NCBI GenBank assembly: GCA_029779995.1
Contig: JAKOZM010000054.1
Coordinates: 1-9,015, forward strand
Direction of reading: 5' to 3'
From: Actinomycetes bacterium
GTDB lineage: Bacteria > Actinomycetota > Actinomycetes > S36-B12 > UBA10799
DNA length: 9,015 nt
Numbering within the stretch: position 1 is the stretch's first letter; every line of letters starts with the position of its first letter. The position numbers were made by a program, and so were the translations under genes. Positions 1 to 7,314 of the stretch are shown here, piece after piece. The notes below the pieces were generated by a model. The model searched no databases, was not told the DNA's origin, and worked only from the letters and a program-made list of their open reading frames with translations.

Positions 1-450
1 GTGCAGCACCAGGATCAGGGTCACTGCGTTCAGCGCGATGGCCATGAGATCGGGGTACCCACGACTCAGGTTGATGAAGGTCAGCGGCATGGCCACGAAC
101 GCCACAACCGTCGCCGCCGCCACCGCGACCGGACCCACCCAGCGTGCCAGTACGTAGACAGCGGGCACGACCACAGTGGTGGCCAGAAGAGCGAAGGCGT
201 AGAACGTGGGCAGGGTGGGCCCGAAGACGGCCGCGACCGGGATCAGGGGCACGATGATCCCCCATCGCGTCAGACCCGACGGAATCCACTCATGGGTGCC
301 GAAGTTCAGTGCCGCCTGCGCGTAGTGCCACGGATCGGAGGTGACCAGCACGCTGCGGTAGGCCCATGCCACGGCCAATGTCAGGGCGGTGAGCAGCAGG
401 GCAACCGGCAGATCGACCCGCCACCGCCAGGGTTCAGCGCAGGGCCGCAT
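1..450 (-). CDS. GT-C fold (GT39/ArnT-like) membrane glycosyltransferase, N-terminal part
   Basis: The minus strand reads 150 codons from an ATG at 450-448 to the window edge with no stop, so the C-terminus is missing. The protein is strongly hydrophobic. A first membrane helix (about residues 14-31) is followed by a loop carrying SDPWHYAQ (D39, H42), then further helices at about 64-77, 83-102, 106-126 and 134-150. An acidic residue in the first extracytoplasmic loop after helix 1 is the usual arrangement in GT-C enzymes (GT39, GT83 and relatives), which take sugars from polyprenyl-phosphate donors on the outer face of the membrane. The start overlaps the last 17 bases of the upstream TagF-like gene, so it is probably the last visible member of the same operon and translationally coupled; no strong Shine-Dalgarno is visible. 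The substrate cannot be told. A different polytopic envelope protein is possible, but the DxxH loop and operon favour a glycosyltransferase. Confidence 0.72.
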   Translation of the reverse strand, partial: MRPCAEPWRWRVDLPVALLLTALTLAVAWAYRSVLVTSDPWHYAQAALNFGTHEWIPSGLTRWGIIVPLIPVAAVFGPTLPTFYAFALLATTVVVPAVYVLARWVGPVAVAAATVVAFVAMPLTFINLSRGYPDLMAIALNAVTLILVLH

Positions 451-3400
451 CGATCACCCGGGCGCTGGCGTGACCGTCCTCCCAGGCGCAGAACCGCTCA
501 CGGAACTTCGCGTAGGCGCCGGCGTACTGCTGCTGCACATCGGACAGTTGCTCCAGGGCGCCCAGTACCTCCGAAGACGTCCGGCAGATCGGCCCCGGCG
601 GTTCGGCGGTCAAGTCGAAGTACATGCCGCGCACGCGGTCGCGGTAGTCATCGAGATCCCAGGTGTAGAAGATCATCGGGCGGCCGGTGTTGACGAAGTC
701 GAACATCACCGAGGAGTAGTCGGTGATCAGCACGTCGGCGATGAGGTAAAGATCCGCGATGTCCGGATAGCCGCTCACATTGCGCACGAAGCCACCCTCG
801 ACGAACGCGCCCGCCCGGGTGGCCAGCAGGTGGTGGCCACGCAGGAGCACCACATGGCTGTCCCCGAGCCGTTCCCGCAGCATCTCAACATTGAGCTTGA
901 GGTCGAACAGGTAGCGGCCACGATCGTCGTAGCGGTCATCGCGCCAGGTGGGCGCGTAGAGGATGACCGACTGGTCGGGACGCAGGCCGAGTCGCGCGCG
1001 GGCCGCCTGCGCCCGGGCCTGCCGCGTCGGGCTGTAGAAGACGTCGTTGCGGGGGTAGCCGGTGTTGATGATCATGTCCTGGGACACCCCGAATGCCCGG
1101 CTCATGATGTCAGTGGAGTAGGCGTTCGGGCTGACCAAGTAGTCCCACTTCGCGGACTCGCTGGCGAAGCTCTCCAGGTATCCCTTGCGAGCGAAGTTGA
1201 CCTTCTCGATGTCCTGCCCGACCTTCTTCAACGGGGTGCCGTGCCAGGTCTGCAGGTAGGTCTGATCCTCGCGTTTGACGTAACTGGCGTCGATCGAGTC
1301 GTTCGAGACGACCCAGCGGGCGCGGGCCAGCGCGTCGTAGTACTCGGGGCTGAACCGCAGCACGGTGTCCACTCCGGCGGGCATGCGTACGCTGCGATCA
1401 CGCACTACCCAGAGCCGCTTGCGGCGGTCGCGGCGACGGCGCAACTCCTCATCGATGGCTCGCAGGTTGTCGCTGTACTGCTTTCCCTTCCAGTTCTCGA
1501 ACAGGATCAGCCGACGGGTGCGCTTCGCGCGGCGTTTCGGGTAGTACGTGTTGATGATCTCCAACCGGCCGTGTAGGCCGGGCGGCCGGATGTCGCCGGC
1601 CGGATCCACCATCAGATAGGCGGTCGCGTACCGCCTGGCCCGCACGCCGAACTTCACCCCCGAGAGGTCGAACCATTCCGGATCGATCATCCGCGCCCGG
1701 GTCGCCTCGGCCACGTGTACCGGAGCACCATCGGCGCTCAGCAGACTCCAGCGCCCGGCCACCAAGTGGGTGATGCCGTCCAAGCCAGCCTCGTCACTGG
1801 CAGGCAGGGTGACCTCCCAGGTGTCACCGCTGCGGCTGACGGGGTATTCACTGCGCAGGCCGTTGCGGTTCTCCAGCACCAGCACGGTCATCCCCGCGGC
1901 CCGGTCGCCCTGCAGTCGCAGCCCACCGCGCAACGCCCGCCACTGCAGTAGACGTGGCCGGGGCGCCCGGCTGCTGACCTGCAGGCCACCGGTCACCCCG
2001 GCCCGACCGTGGTACTCCACGTCATCACGGATCTGCAGGGTCTCCATGAGCTCAGGGGCGAGCAACGCCGGTTGCGGCTCGTCGTCACCGGCCACCACCA
2101 GGACATCGAACTCGACCACGTCCACCTCGTCGATGTCCGGCATCGCGGCCAGATCCAGGTCGACCGTCTCGGTGTGCGGGGCACTGACCTCTTCGAAGTC
2201 ATCCCGGCGGCGCGCGATCACCGTCGCGCCAGCAGCGGCGGCGCTGAAATGCACTCGCAACAGGCCGGCGCGGGGGAACTCCACGCCGGTCACCAGCGGT
2301 CCGGGCGGATGCACGGCCAGACCCAACGGCTCACCGCGCCAGCGCTGCACGGCGATCCGCCCGTCAGGCAGCACCACGCGCCGCGGTAGTTGGGCAGCCC
2401 CGTCATAGGTCCCCGACAAAGGCACCCGTCGCCGGCCGCCCGGCGCGGTGACATCCACATCGACGCGCATCAGCCCTTCATCGGGCAACTTCTCGAAGGG
2501 CACTGTGAACGACAGTCCCACGTTGTCGTAGGTCACATCGGCCGTGAACTCGTGGGCGGTGAGGTCGTCGCGGTGCAGCCACTTGACGGGCACGCTGAAG
2601 GGCTCCCCACCCCCGACCACGCGGATGCGCAGCTTGCGGTCCTCCTGACCGCCGGAGTTGATGCCGTCGAGGTAGGCGTATCCGGTGACGGCCAGCCCCT
2701 CACTGGTCCAGGCCACAGTCTCGACCTGCGAGGAGACGGGCTGCGCCTGACCCCATTCGTACAGCTGCTTGGGATACCCGGGCTGACCCAGGAATGGCAG
2801 GTCGGCGTAGGTCACCCCGTCCCCCGGCACCGTGCGGCGCAGCGCATAAGGATCGCGTTCGAACTCCAAGAACTCCAGGAGTTGCTCGTGCAAACCCTGC
2901 TCGATCAGCCAGTACCGGACCCGGTCGCGTGGCGGCAGTTCAGCCATGACCTCGCCGGACACCTCACGGATGAAGCCTCCGACCCGGTCCAGGAAGACCC
3001 GCTGGTACTGCTCGCCGGCCGAGGTGTAATGCGGCAGGTACAACGGAATGTCGAAGGTCAGCACCTTGCGGTCGTGCGTCTGCTTGAGGAACTCGTCCTC
3101 GGTGAGCAGCGCCTCGGCCTCATCGATGGCATTCATCCGGTCGATCAAATTCAGCGTCTCGCCGCGGCGCTGGGTGATGGAGGCATTGGCGTCGATCCGG
3201 CGGCGCCAGTAATAGACCGGGGTGCGCAGGACATCCACGGACTTCGCCCGCACATGCGCGGCGATCATGACGGGCAGGTCTTCGTAGGTCACGTTGGCAC
3301 GGAACGACAGACCGCTGTCGCGCCAGAACTGGGTGCGGAAGACCTTGTTCCACGACGTGGTGTCGTACATCAGGCTGGGCGTGCGGGTGATCGTTGTGCG

Positions 3401-3820
3401 CAACCGGGTCAGCAGGATCGCATTGCGGTGCGGACCGCTGGGGGTCAAGTGCAGACCGTCGTAGCGCTTGACGTCGCCCACGGCCATGTCCGAGCCGGTC
3501 TTGCGCAGGGCTCCGAGCAGCACCCGGTATCCGGCGGGCGGGATGAGATCGTCACCATCGACGAAGGCGAGGTGATCCTCGGTGACGTGGGCAAGGCCCA
3601 GGTTGCGGGCCCCGCCCGGGCCACTGCCCGGACCGGGCACGACCACCCAGCCCGGGTTTGCGGCGGCGTAACTGTCGCAGATCTCACCGGTGGTATCCGT
3701 GGAACCGTCGTTGACCAGGATCACCTGCGTCGGCGGTTCCTCCTGGGCGAGCAGGGAATCCAGGCAGGCGGGCAGGAACTCCGCGACGTTGTGGCAAGCC
3801 ACGATCACACTGAGCCCCAT
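434..3820 (-). CDS. Bifunctional family 2 glycosyltransferase / TagF-like CDP-glycerol glycerophosphotransferase
   Basis: 1128 residues. Residues 1 to about 230 form a GT-A family 2 domain: NDGSTD (37-42), GPGGARN (67-73), the metal-binding DGDD (88-91) and YEDL with likely base E180/D181. A charged helical stretch follows (about 230-350). Residues about 362-740 look beta-rich, like several Ig/carbohydrate-binding-type modules. Residues about 771-1125 are a Glyphos_transf (TagF) domain: TWHGTPLKK with H860, YAPTWRD, RGHH with H996, ITDYSS (D1034) and a final EDG motif. TagF enzymes polymerise glycerol phosphate from CDP-glycerol onto lipid-linked teichoic-acid precursors at the cytoplasmic membrane. 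This two-enzyme fusion is known in actinomycetes. I infer that it adds a sugar and a polyol phosphate to one polymer. The ATG at 3820 was chosen because the GT2 core starts at residue 3; the frame stays open upstream to 4291, but that part is antiparallel shadow inside the neighbour. It lies 11 bases after the upstream stop. The polyol actually used is unknown. Confidence 0.93.
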   Translation of the reverse strand: MGLSVIVACHNVAEFLPACLDSLLAQEEPPTQVILVNDGSTDTTGEICDSYAAANPGWVVVPGPGSGPGGARNLGLAHVTEDHLAFVDGDDLIPPAGYRVLLGALRKTGSDMAVGDVKRYDGLHLTPSGPHRNAILLTRLRTTITRTPSLMYDTTSWNKVFRTQFWRDSGLSFRANVTYEDLPVMIAAHVRAKSVDVLRTPVYYWRRRIDANASITQRRGETLNLIDRMNAIDEAEALLTEDEFLKQTHDRKVLTFDIPLYLPHYTSAGEQYQRVFLDRVGGFIREVSGEVMAELPPRDRVRYWLIEQGLHEQLLEFLEFERDPYALRRTVPGDGVTYADLPFLGQPGYPKQLYEWGQAQPVSSQVETVAWTSEGLAVTGYAYLDGINSGGQEDRKLRIRVVGGGEPFSVPVKWLHRDDLTAHEFTADVTYDNVGLSFTVPFEKLPDEGLMRVDVDVTAPGGRRRVPLSGTYDGAAQLPRRVVLPDGRIAVQRWRGEPLGLAVHPPGPLVTGVEFPRAGLLRVHFSAAAAGATVIARRRDDFEEVSAPHTETVDLDLAAMPDIDEVDVVEFDVLVVAGDDEPQPALLAPELMETLQIRDDVEYHGRAGVTGGLQVSSRAPRPRLLQWRALRGGLRLQGDRAAGMTVLVLENRNGLRSEYPVSRSGDTWEVTLPASDEAGLDGITHLVAGRWSLLSADGAPVHVAEATRARMIDPEWFDLSGVKFGVRARRYATAYLMVDPAGDIRPPGLHGRLEIINTYYPKRRAKRTRRLILFENWKGKQYSDNLRAIDEELRRRRDRRKRLWVVRDRSVRMPAGVDTVLRFSPEYYDALARARWVVSNDSIDASYVKREDQTYLQTWHGTPLKKVGQDIEKVNFARKGYLESFASESAKWDYLVSPNAYSTDIMSRAFGVSQDMIINTGYPRNDVFYSPTRQARAQAARARLGLRPDQSVILYAPTWRDDRYDDRGRYLFDLKLNVEMLRERLGDSHVVLLRGHHLLATRAGAFVEGGFVRNVSGYPDIADLYLIADVLITDYSSVMFDFVNTGRPMIFYTWDLDDYRDRVRGMYFDLTAEPPGPICRTSSEVLGALEQLSDVQQQYAGAYAKFRERFCAWEDGHASARVIDAALR

Positions 3821-3831
3821 GGTTCTCGACT

Positions 3832-4851
3832 CTAACCTGTGGGCCTGCGGACCCCCGCCACTCTTGCCACGACCAGGTCGCAGTAGGCGGCGATCAGGGT
3901 CTGCACGGCGGGTGCCATCGCGATGCCGAACCGCGGCGGCGGGTCGATCGTTGCGCGCAGGTGGGTCAGCAGGTCGGCGTCCGGGATGACCCGCGTGCCC
4001 TGGATCCGGTTGCGGCGCCGGCGCAGGTGTCTGCGATGGGTGACCAGCCACCGCCACCCGGCGGTCTTCTGCGACAACCAGCCCTCCCGGCGGCTGCGCA
4101 GCAGCAGCGCGGCCTCCGAGGCCAGCAGCAACGGAGCCAGTGCCACCAGCGTCCGGCCCTGGTACGTCGACAGCACCGTCATGTAGCGGTTGCGCTCGAG
4201 CAGGCCGAGTTTGCCCGGGTTGCGGGAGAAGTCGTAGTGGTGGGTGGCTCGAGCCTCGGCGAGCACCTCCACCCGCCGGCCCGTGAGCCACATCCGCAGC
4301 GAGAGATCAAGGTCCTCGCCGTACATGAAGTAGGTCTCGTCCAAGCCGCCCAGCGCCAGGTAGTCGGCGCGGCGCACAGCGAAGACCGCGCCCGACACGC
4401 TGGCCCGCGACCCGGTGCGGGCGTCGGCGACCGGCTCGCCGTAACCGCCGGCCCACGAGAAGCCCAGCAGGTGCACGGGGTTACCCCAGGAGTTCACCAG
4501 GTCGGGCTCCTCGGCCAAGACGATCGTCGCGCCGACCAGGCCCACACCGGGGTCGGCCAACCGATCGGCCAGCGCCCGCAGCGCGGTCGGTTCGACCAGG
4601 GCATCGCTGTTGATGAAGGCCACGATGGGTGCGGTCGCCGCCTTGGCCCCGACGTTGCACCCACCAGCGAACCCGGTGTTGTAGCCGGGACTGACGATCC
4701 GGGCGCCCTGCAGTCCTGCACAGTCCGGGCTGCCGTTATCCACCACCACGACCTCGACGTCGACGCCTTCGGAGGCGTGCAATGCAGCGACCACGGTTTG
4801 CAGGAACGGCTGCTCACCGTACGCGCACACCACGGCACTGATGTCGCTCAC
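3832..4851 (-). CDS. Family 2 glycosyltransferase, rhamnosyltransferase (WbbL)-like
   Basis: 339 residues from a GTG at 4851. The GT-A core shows an N-terminal beta strand with VVCAYGE, VVVDNGS (35-41), a GFAGGCNVG nucleotide-binding loop, NSD (81-83) as the DxD-equivalent metal site, SGAVFAVRR, and FMYGEDLDLSLR with the presumed catalytic E179/D180. This pattern is typical of cytoplasmic dTDP-rhamnosyltransferase-like GT2 proteins such as WbbL, which add a deoxysugar to polyprenyl-diphosphate-linked intermediates. After the core comes a hydrophobic helix (VALAPLLLASEAALLL) and a very arginine-rich stretch, which would hold the enzyme at the inner membrane face. The start shares GTGA with the upstream gene's stop and has a good GGAGGA 10 bases upstream, indicating coupled translation. 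Donor and acceptor are not determined; rhamnose is only a guess from family resemblance. Confidence 0.9.
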   Translation of the reverse strand: MSDISAVVCAYGEQPFLQTVVAALHASEGVDVEVVVVDNGSPDCAGLQGARIVSPGYNTGFAGGCNVGAKAATAPIVAFINSDALVEPTALRALADRLADPGVGLVGATIVLAEEPDLVNSWGNPVHLLGFSWAGGYGEPVADARTGSRASVSGAVFAVRRADYLALGGLDETYFMYGEDLDLSLRMWLTGRRVEVLAEARATHHYDFSRNPGKLGLLERNRYMTVLSTYQGRTLVALAPLLLASEAALLLRSRREGWLSQKTAGWRWLVTHRRHLRRRRNRIQGTRVIPDADLLTHLRATIDPPPRFGIAMAPAVQTLIAAYCDLVVARVAGVRRPTG

Positions 4852-5846
4852 GCGCGCAGGTCCTCCGGACTGAGCAGGAATCCGGTCCCCCAACTCAGGT
4901 GCATGGTGGCCAAGGCGACCGGGACCCGCACCCGTACTGTCGCGGGCTCCTGCGCTGCAATCAGCAGCCCGCCACCGGTGACCGCAGTCAGATACGTCCC
5001 GGCAGGCAGCAGACCCCACCAGGCGTGACGCCGGCGAAGCAGCCCACCGGCCGCTGCTCCCAGCAGCCCGGCACCGATCACCGCCACCGCGACAGGCGGC
5101 GCGAGGTAGCGCAGGCTGACCGTGTCGGGGTGCTGGCGCATGATCTCGCGGCGCCAGCGGCCGTAATGCAGATACTGGGTGGCCAAGGAGCGCACGGTCG
5201 ATCGGGGCCGGTAGGTGACCTCCATGCGCGGGGTGAACCAGATCAGGCCCCCGGACCTGCGCAGGCGGTGGTTCATCTCCCAGTCCTGGGCACGCACGTA
5301 CCCCTCGTCGTAGCCACCGACATCTTCGAGGGCCGCACGGCGAAACGCCCCGAGGTAGACCGTCAGGGCCTCCCCCTCCTGCCCGCCGGTGTGGAAGGAC
5401 GCCGCACCCACGCCGAGGGGGGAGCGCATTGCACAGGCGACCGCTCGCTCGAAGTCGGTGGACCCCTGCGCCGCCATCACACCGCCCACGTTGACCGCGC
5501 CGGTACGTTGCAGGGTCTGCACCGCGGTGCTGATGTAGTCGCTGGGGAGCAGAGCGTGGCCGTCGACGCGTACCACGATCGGGTGATTGGTGGCCGCAAG
5601 CGCCGCGTTGAGACCGGCGGGGGTGCGTCCCGTGGGGTTGGGCACCAGCACGATCCGGGGATCCGTGGCCTGCAGTGCGGCGGCGATCCGGTCGGTGTCG
5701 TCGGTGGACGGGCCGAGCGCCAGGGCGATCTGCAGGTCGCCGGGGTAGTCCTGGCCGGTGATCGCGGCCACGGCCTCGCTCAGATGCCGCTCCTCGTTGA
5801 GCACCGGCATGATCACCGCCACGCCCGGATATTGGGTCGTTTCCAT
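4848..5846 (-). CDS. ExoA-like family 2 glycosyltransferase with C-terminal membrane helices
   Basis: 332 residues from the ATG at 5846. The core begins almost at once: VIMPVLNEERHL (11-22), then the metal-site equivalent VRVDGHA with D95 and H97, a GGVM/GTGG-type acceptor region, and QDWEMNHRL (D188, E190) as the catalytic ED-type motif. The D-x-H form of the DxD motif is, from memory, the usual signature of ExoA-type succinoglycan glycosyltransferases rather than a defect. The C-terminal 100 residues contain about three membrane segments (PPVAVAVIGAGLLGAAAGGLL, GLLPAGTYLTAVTGGGLL, and one near HLSWGTGFLL), so the enzyme is probably integral to the inner membrane. It is the first gene of the leftward operon, diverging from the LCP gene. 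An in-frame ATG at 5876 would add ten residues; it also lacks a Shine-Dalgarno and extends outside the conserved core. Sugar specificity is unknown. Confidence 0.9.
   Translation of the reverse strand: METTQYPGVAVIMPVLNEERHLSEAVAAITGQDYPGDLQIALALGPSTDDTDRIAAALQATDPRIVLVPNPTGRTPAGLNAALAATNHPIVVRVDGHALLPSDYISTAVQTLQRTGAVNVGGVMAAQGSTDFERAVACAMRSPLGVGAASFHTGGQEGEALTVYLGAFRRAALEDVGGYDEGYVRAQDWEMNHRLRRSGGLIWFTPRMEVTYRPRSTVRSLATQYLHYGRWRREIMRQHPDTVSLRYLAPPVAVAVIGAGLLGAAAGGLLRRRHAWWGLLPAGTYLTAVTGGGLLIAAQEPATVRVRVPVALATMHLSWGTGFLLSPEDLRA
4861..4866 (-). promoter_or_regulatory. Shine-Dalgarno for the WbbL-like glycosyltransferase
   Basis: The minus strand reads GGAGGA here, within the last codons of the upstream glycosyltransferase gene and about 10 bases before the GTG at 4851. 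It fixes the start of the downstream gene at the GTGA overlap and is the clearest ribosome-binding site in the window. Confidence 0.7.
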
Positions 5847-5853
5847 CACTGCC

Positions 5854-5859
5854 ACGGTA
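5854..5859 (-). promoter_or_regulatory. Putative -10 element (TACCGT) of the glycosyltransferase operon
   Basis: On the minus strand TACCGT (pattern TANNNT) ends 7 bases before the ATG at 5846. Transcription would then begin at or next to the A of the start codon, giving a leaderless message, which agrees with the absence of a Shine-Dalgarno. No -35 match is visible at 17-18 bases, which is common in actinomycetes. This is inferred from position and motif only. Confidence 0.4.
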
Positions 5860-5910
5860 GTGGGAACACCCCCCATGGCCTGGCTGCGGGACCAACACGC
5901 GCGTCGTAGG

Positions 5911-5943
5911 GGTTACCCGAGATCCGCCCCTTGCCTGGTTACC
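5911..5943. repeat. Direct repeat of GGTTACC, 26-bp period, upstream of the LCP gene
   Basis: GGTTACC occurs at 5911-5917 and again at 5937-5943 within the 130-bp divergent spacer between the glycosyltransferase operon and the LCP gene. The second copy overlaps the proposed LCP -10 element. Each copy is itself nearly palindromic (GGTnACC), so this could be a pair of regulator half-sites. No regulator can be named from the sequence. Confidence 0.4.
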
Positions 5944-5945
5944 GT
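5940..5945 (+). promoter_or_regulatory. Putative -10 element (TACCGT) of the LCP gene
   Basis: TACCGT on the plus strand lies 31 bases before the chosen GTG, which would give a short leader of roughly 25 bases containing the ribosome-binding site at 5962-5968. The same hexamer, within a longer shared TACCGTGGNAG, is the proposed -10 of the opposite operon. No good -35 is seen at the normal distance; TTACCC at 5913 is 21 bases away. Confidence 0.35.
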
Positions 5946-5961
5946 GGAAGCCGTTGTCGAT

Positions 5962-5968
5962 GAAAGGG
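5962..5968 (+). promoter_or_regulatory. Shine-Dalgarno (GAAAGGG) deciding the LCP start
   Basis: GAAAGGG ends 8 bases before the GTG at 5977 but abuts or overlaps the alternative in-frame GTG at 5968. A third in-frame GTG at 5944 would lie on the -10 element. The spacing therefore favours 5977 as the start. Confidence 0.55.
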
Positions 5969-5976
5969 TGTTTTTC

Positions 5977-7314
5977 GTGCAGTTCCGCCGCTACGCGCGC
6001 CTGCTTGCCACAATTCTTGCCGCCGTCGTCCTGTTGGGAAGCGGTGCAGCGTGGGCCACTGTGAGGCACTATGCAGGACAGGTGCAACGCATCGATGCCT
6101 TCGGCGACGACCGGGGGGTTCCAGGGGCCGGTGAACCGCTGACCTTCCTCATCGTCGGCTCGGACTCCCGCGAGGGCCTGTCCGACAGGCAGGTGCGCAA
6201 GTACCACACGGGCTGGGATGTCTACGGCCAGCGCACGGACACCATGATGCTGGCCCATGTCAGCCGCGACGGGTCGGTGAGTGTGGTGAGCCTGCCGCGC
6301 GACTCGATGGCCACGATCCCCGCCCACACCGATCACGACGGCGTGGCGCAGGACGCCGAGGTAGGCAAACTCAACAGCGCGTACGCCTTCGGTGGCGCTC
6401 CGCTGCTGGTGCAGACGGTCGAGGACCTCACCGGCATGCAGATCAACCATTACCTTGAAGTGAATTTCGCCGGCTTCGTCAAGATGGTCAATGCCCTCGG
6501 GGGTGTCGACGTCTGCAGCCCCTCGGAGATCTACGACCCCCCGTCCGGCCTGACGCTGCCCGCCGGCACCTCGACGTTGAAGGGTCGCGACGCATTGGCG
6601 TACGTCCGCGCCCGGGAGTTCGACCCCACAGCCGACATCGGCCGGATGCAGCGCCAGCAGAGTTTTGTGGCCTCCATGGTCCGCAAGGCCTCGAGTTCGG
6701 CGGTGCTGCTCAATCCCGCCCAGGCCAACGCCTTCGTGACCGCGATCCTGAGCCACATGAAGGTCGACAACAACCTCGACAACGGCCAAGTGTTGGAACT
6801 GACCCGCCGGCTGGCGCAGGTGAATCCTTCGCAGGTCACCTTCCGGACGGTCCCGGTGGTGGGCGAGCGCTCCATGGGTGCGATCGGCAATGCCGTCGTA
6901 TGGGACGAGGTCGGCGCATCCGACATCTTCACCGCGCTGCGTAATGATCAGCCGATCCCGGAGAAGGCCTCGGCGCCCAAGGTCGATGTGGCTCCCGAGC
7001 AGATCACAGTGCAGATACTCGGCACCGACGCCGAGGACGCATATGCGGACTTCCAGACCGCGGGCTACTCGGTATATGCACCCTTGCCCGCGACGCTGAC
7101 CCAGACGACGATCGAGTACGACCCGGGCTACGACGTCTCGCTGCAGACGCTGCAGGCGGCACTGCCGGACGCGGCGGTGGTCGAGGTGCCGGGGCTTGGC
7201 TCCACGTTCCGGGTGACTATCGGTAGTGACTACACGGGCCTGCGCACCGTCTCGGTGAAGGATCCGACGGCCCCCGAGAAGGTCAAGACCGCCGCGGACG
7301 ACATCTGCGGTTGA
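5977..7314 (+). CDS. LCP (LytR-CpsA-Psr) family glycopolymer ligase with LytR_C domain
   Basis: 445 residues. A short basic N-terminus and one membrane helix (about 9-29) make it a membrane-anchored protein facing outwards. The LCP domain follows: IVGSDSR (59-65), RTDTMML with R86 and D88, SLPRDS with R108 and D109, KLNSAYAFGG, ALGGVDVC (C180), AYVRAR with R211 and R213, and DIGRMQRQQ. These arginines and aspartates bind the polyprenyl diphosphate and metal in LCP enzymes, which move lipid-linked glycopolymers onto peptidoglycan. Residues about 340-427 match a LytR_C domain (QITVQILGTD onward). C444, next to the end, could pair with C180 in a disulfide. In mycobacteria, Lcp1 joins arabinogalactan to peptidoglycan; here the divergent glycosyltransferase/TagF operon suggests that its product is the substrate, which is inference. 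Confidence 0.95.
   Translation: MQFRRYARLLATILAAVVLLGSGAAWATVRHYAGQVQRIDAFGDDRGVPGAGEPLTFLIVGSDSREGLSDRQVRKYHTGWDVYGQRTDTMMLAHVSRDGSVSVVSLPRDSMATIPAHTDHDGVAQDAEVGKLNSAYAFGGAPLLVQTVEDLTGMQINHYLEVNFAGFVKMVNALGGVDVCSPSEIYDPPSGLTLPAGTSTLKGRDALAYVRAREFDPTADIGRMQRQQSFVASMVRKASSSAVLLNPAQANAFVTAILSHMKVDNNLDNGQVLELTRRLAQVNPSQVTFRTVPVVGERSMGAIGNAVVWDEVGASDIFTALRNDQPIPEKASAPKVDVAPEQITVQILGTDAEDAYADFQTAGYSVYAPLPATLTQTTIEYDPGYDVSLQTLQAALPDAAVVEVPGLGSTFRVTIGSDYTGLRTVSVKDPTAPEKVKTAADDICG

Noticed and set aside
389..1576. Long plus-strand open frame opposite the TagF domain
   Set aside because: It is antisense to an unmistakable TagF domain, shows no family motif, and arises from GC-rich third positions; the same holds for plus-strand frames at 2390-3835 and 3961-5028.
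3821..4291. Extension of the bifunctional enzyme upstream to 4291
   Set aside because: The added residues are Pro/Ala/Arg-rich shadow of the neighbouring GT2 gene in another frame, while the GT2 core starts immediately after the ATG at 3820.
5559..5567. Broken DxD motif (DGH) in the ExoA-like glycosyltransferase
   Set aside because: D-x-H at this place is, from memory, normal for ExoA-type enzymes, and the remaining motifs are intact, so it is not evidence of a dead enzyme.
4899..5909. Plus-strand open frame opposite the ExoA-like glycosyltransferase
   Set aside because: The minus strand carries clear GT2 motifs; the plus-strand product has low-complexity Gly/Arg/His content and no recognisable domain.
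5911..5943. MtrA-type operator (GTAACC direct repeats)
   Set aside because: The word is similar on the minus strand, but the 26-bp spacing does not fit the roughly 11-bp spacing I recall for MtrA sites.
5758..5976. LCP start further upstream (5758, 5944 or 5968)
   Set aside because: 5758 overlaps the opposite gene, 5944 falls on the -10-like element, and 5968 lies directly on the Shine-Dalgarno; 5977 has correct spacing and leaves a normal anchor helix.
4852..6789. Extension of the WbbL-like gene upstream to 6789
   Set aside because: It would run through the ExoA-like gene in another frame and antisense through the LCP gene; the GTGA overlap with GGAGGA gives the start at 4851.
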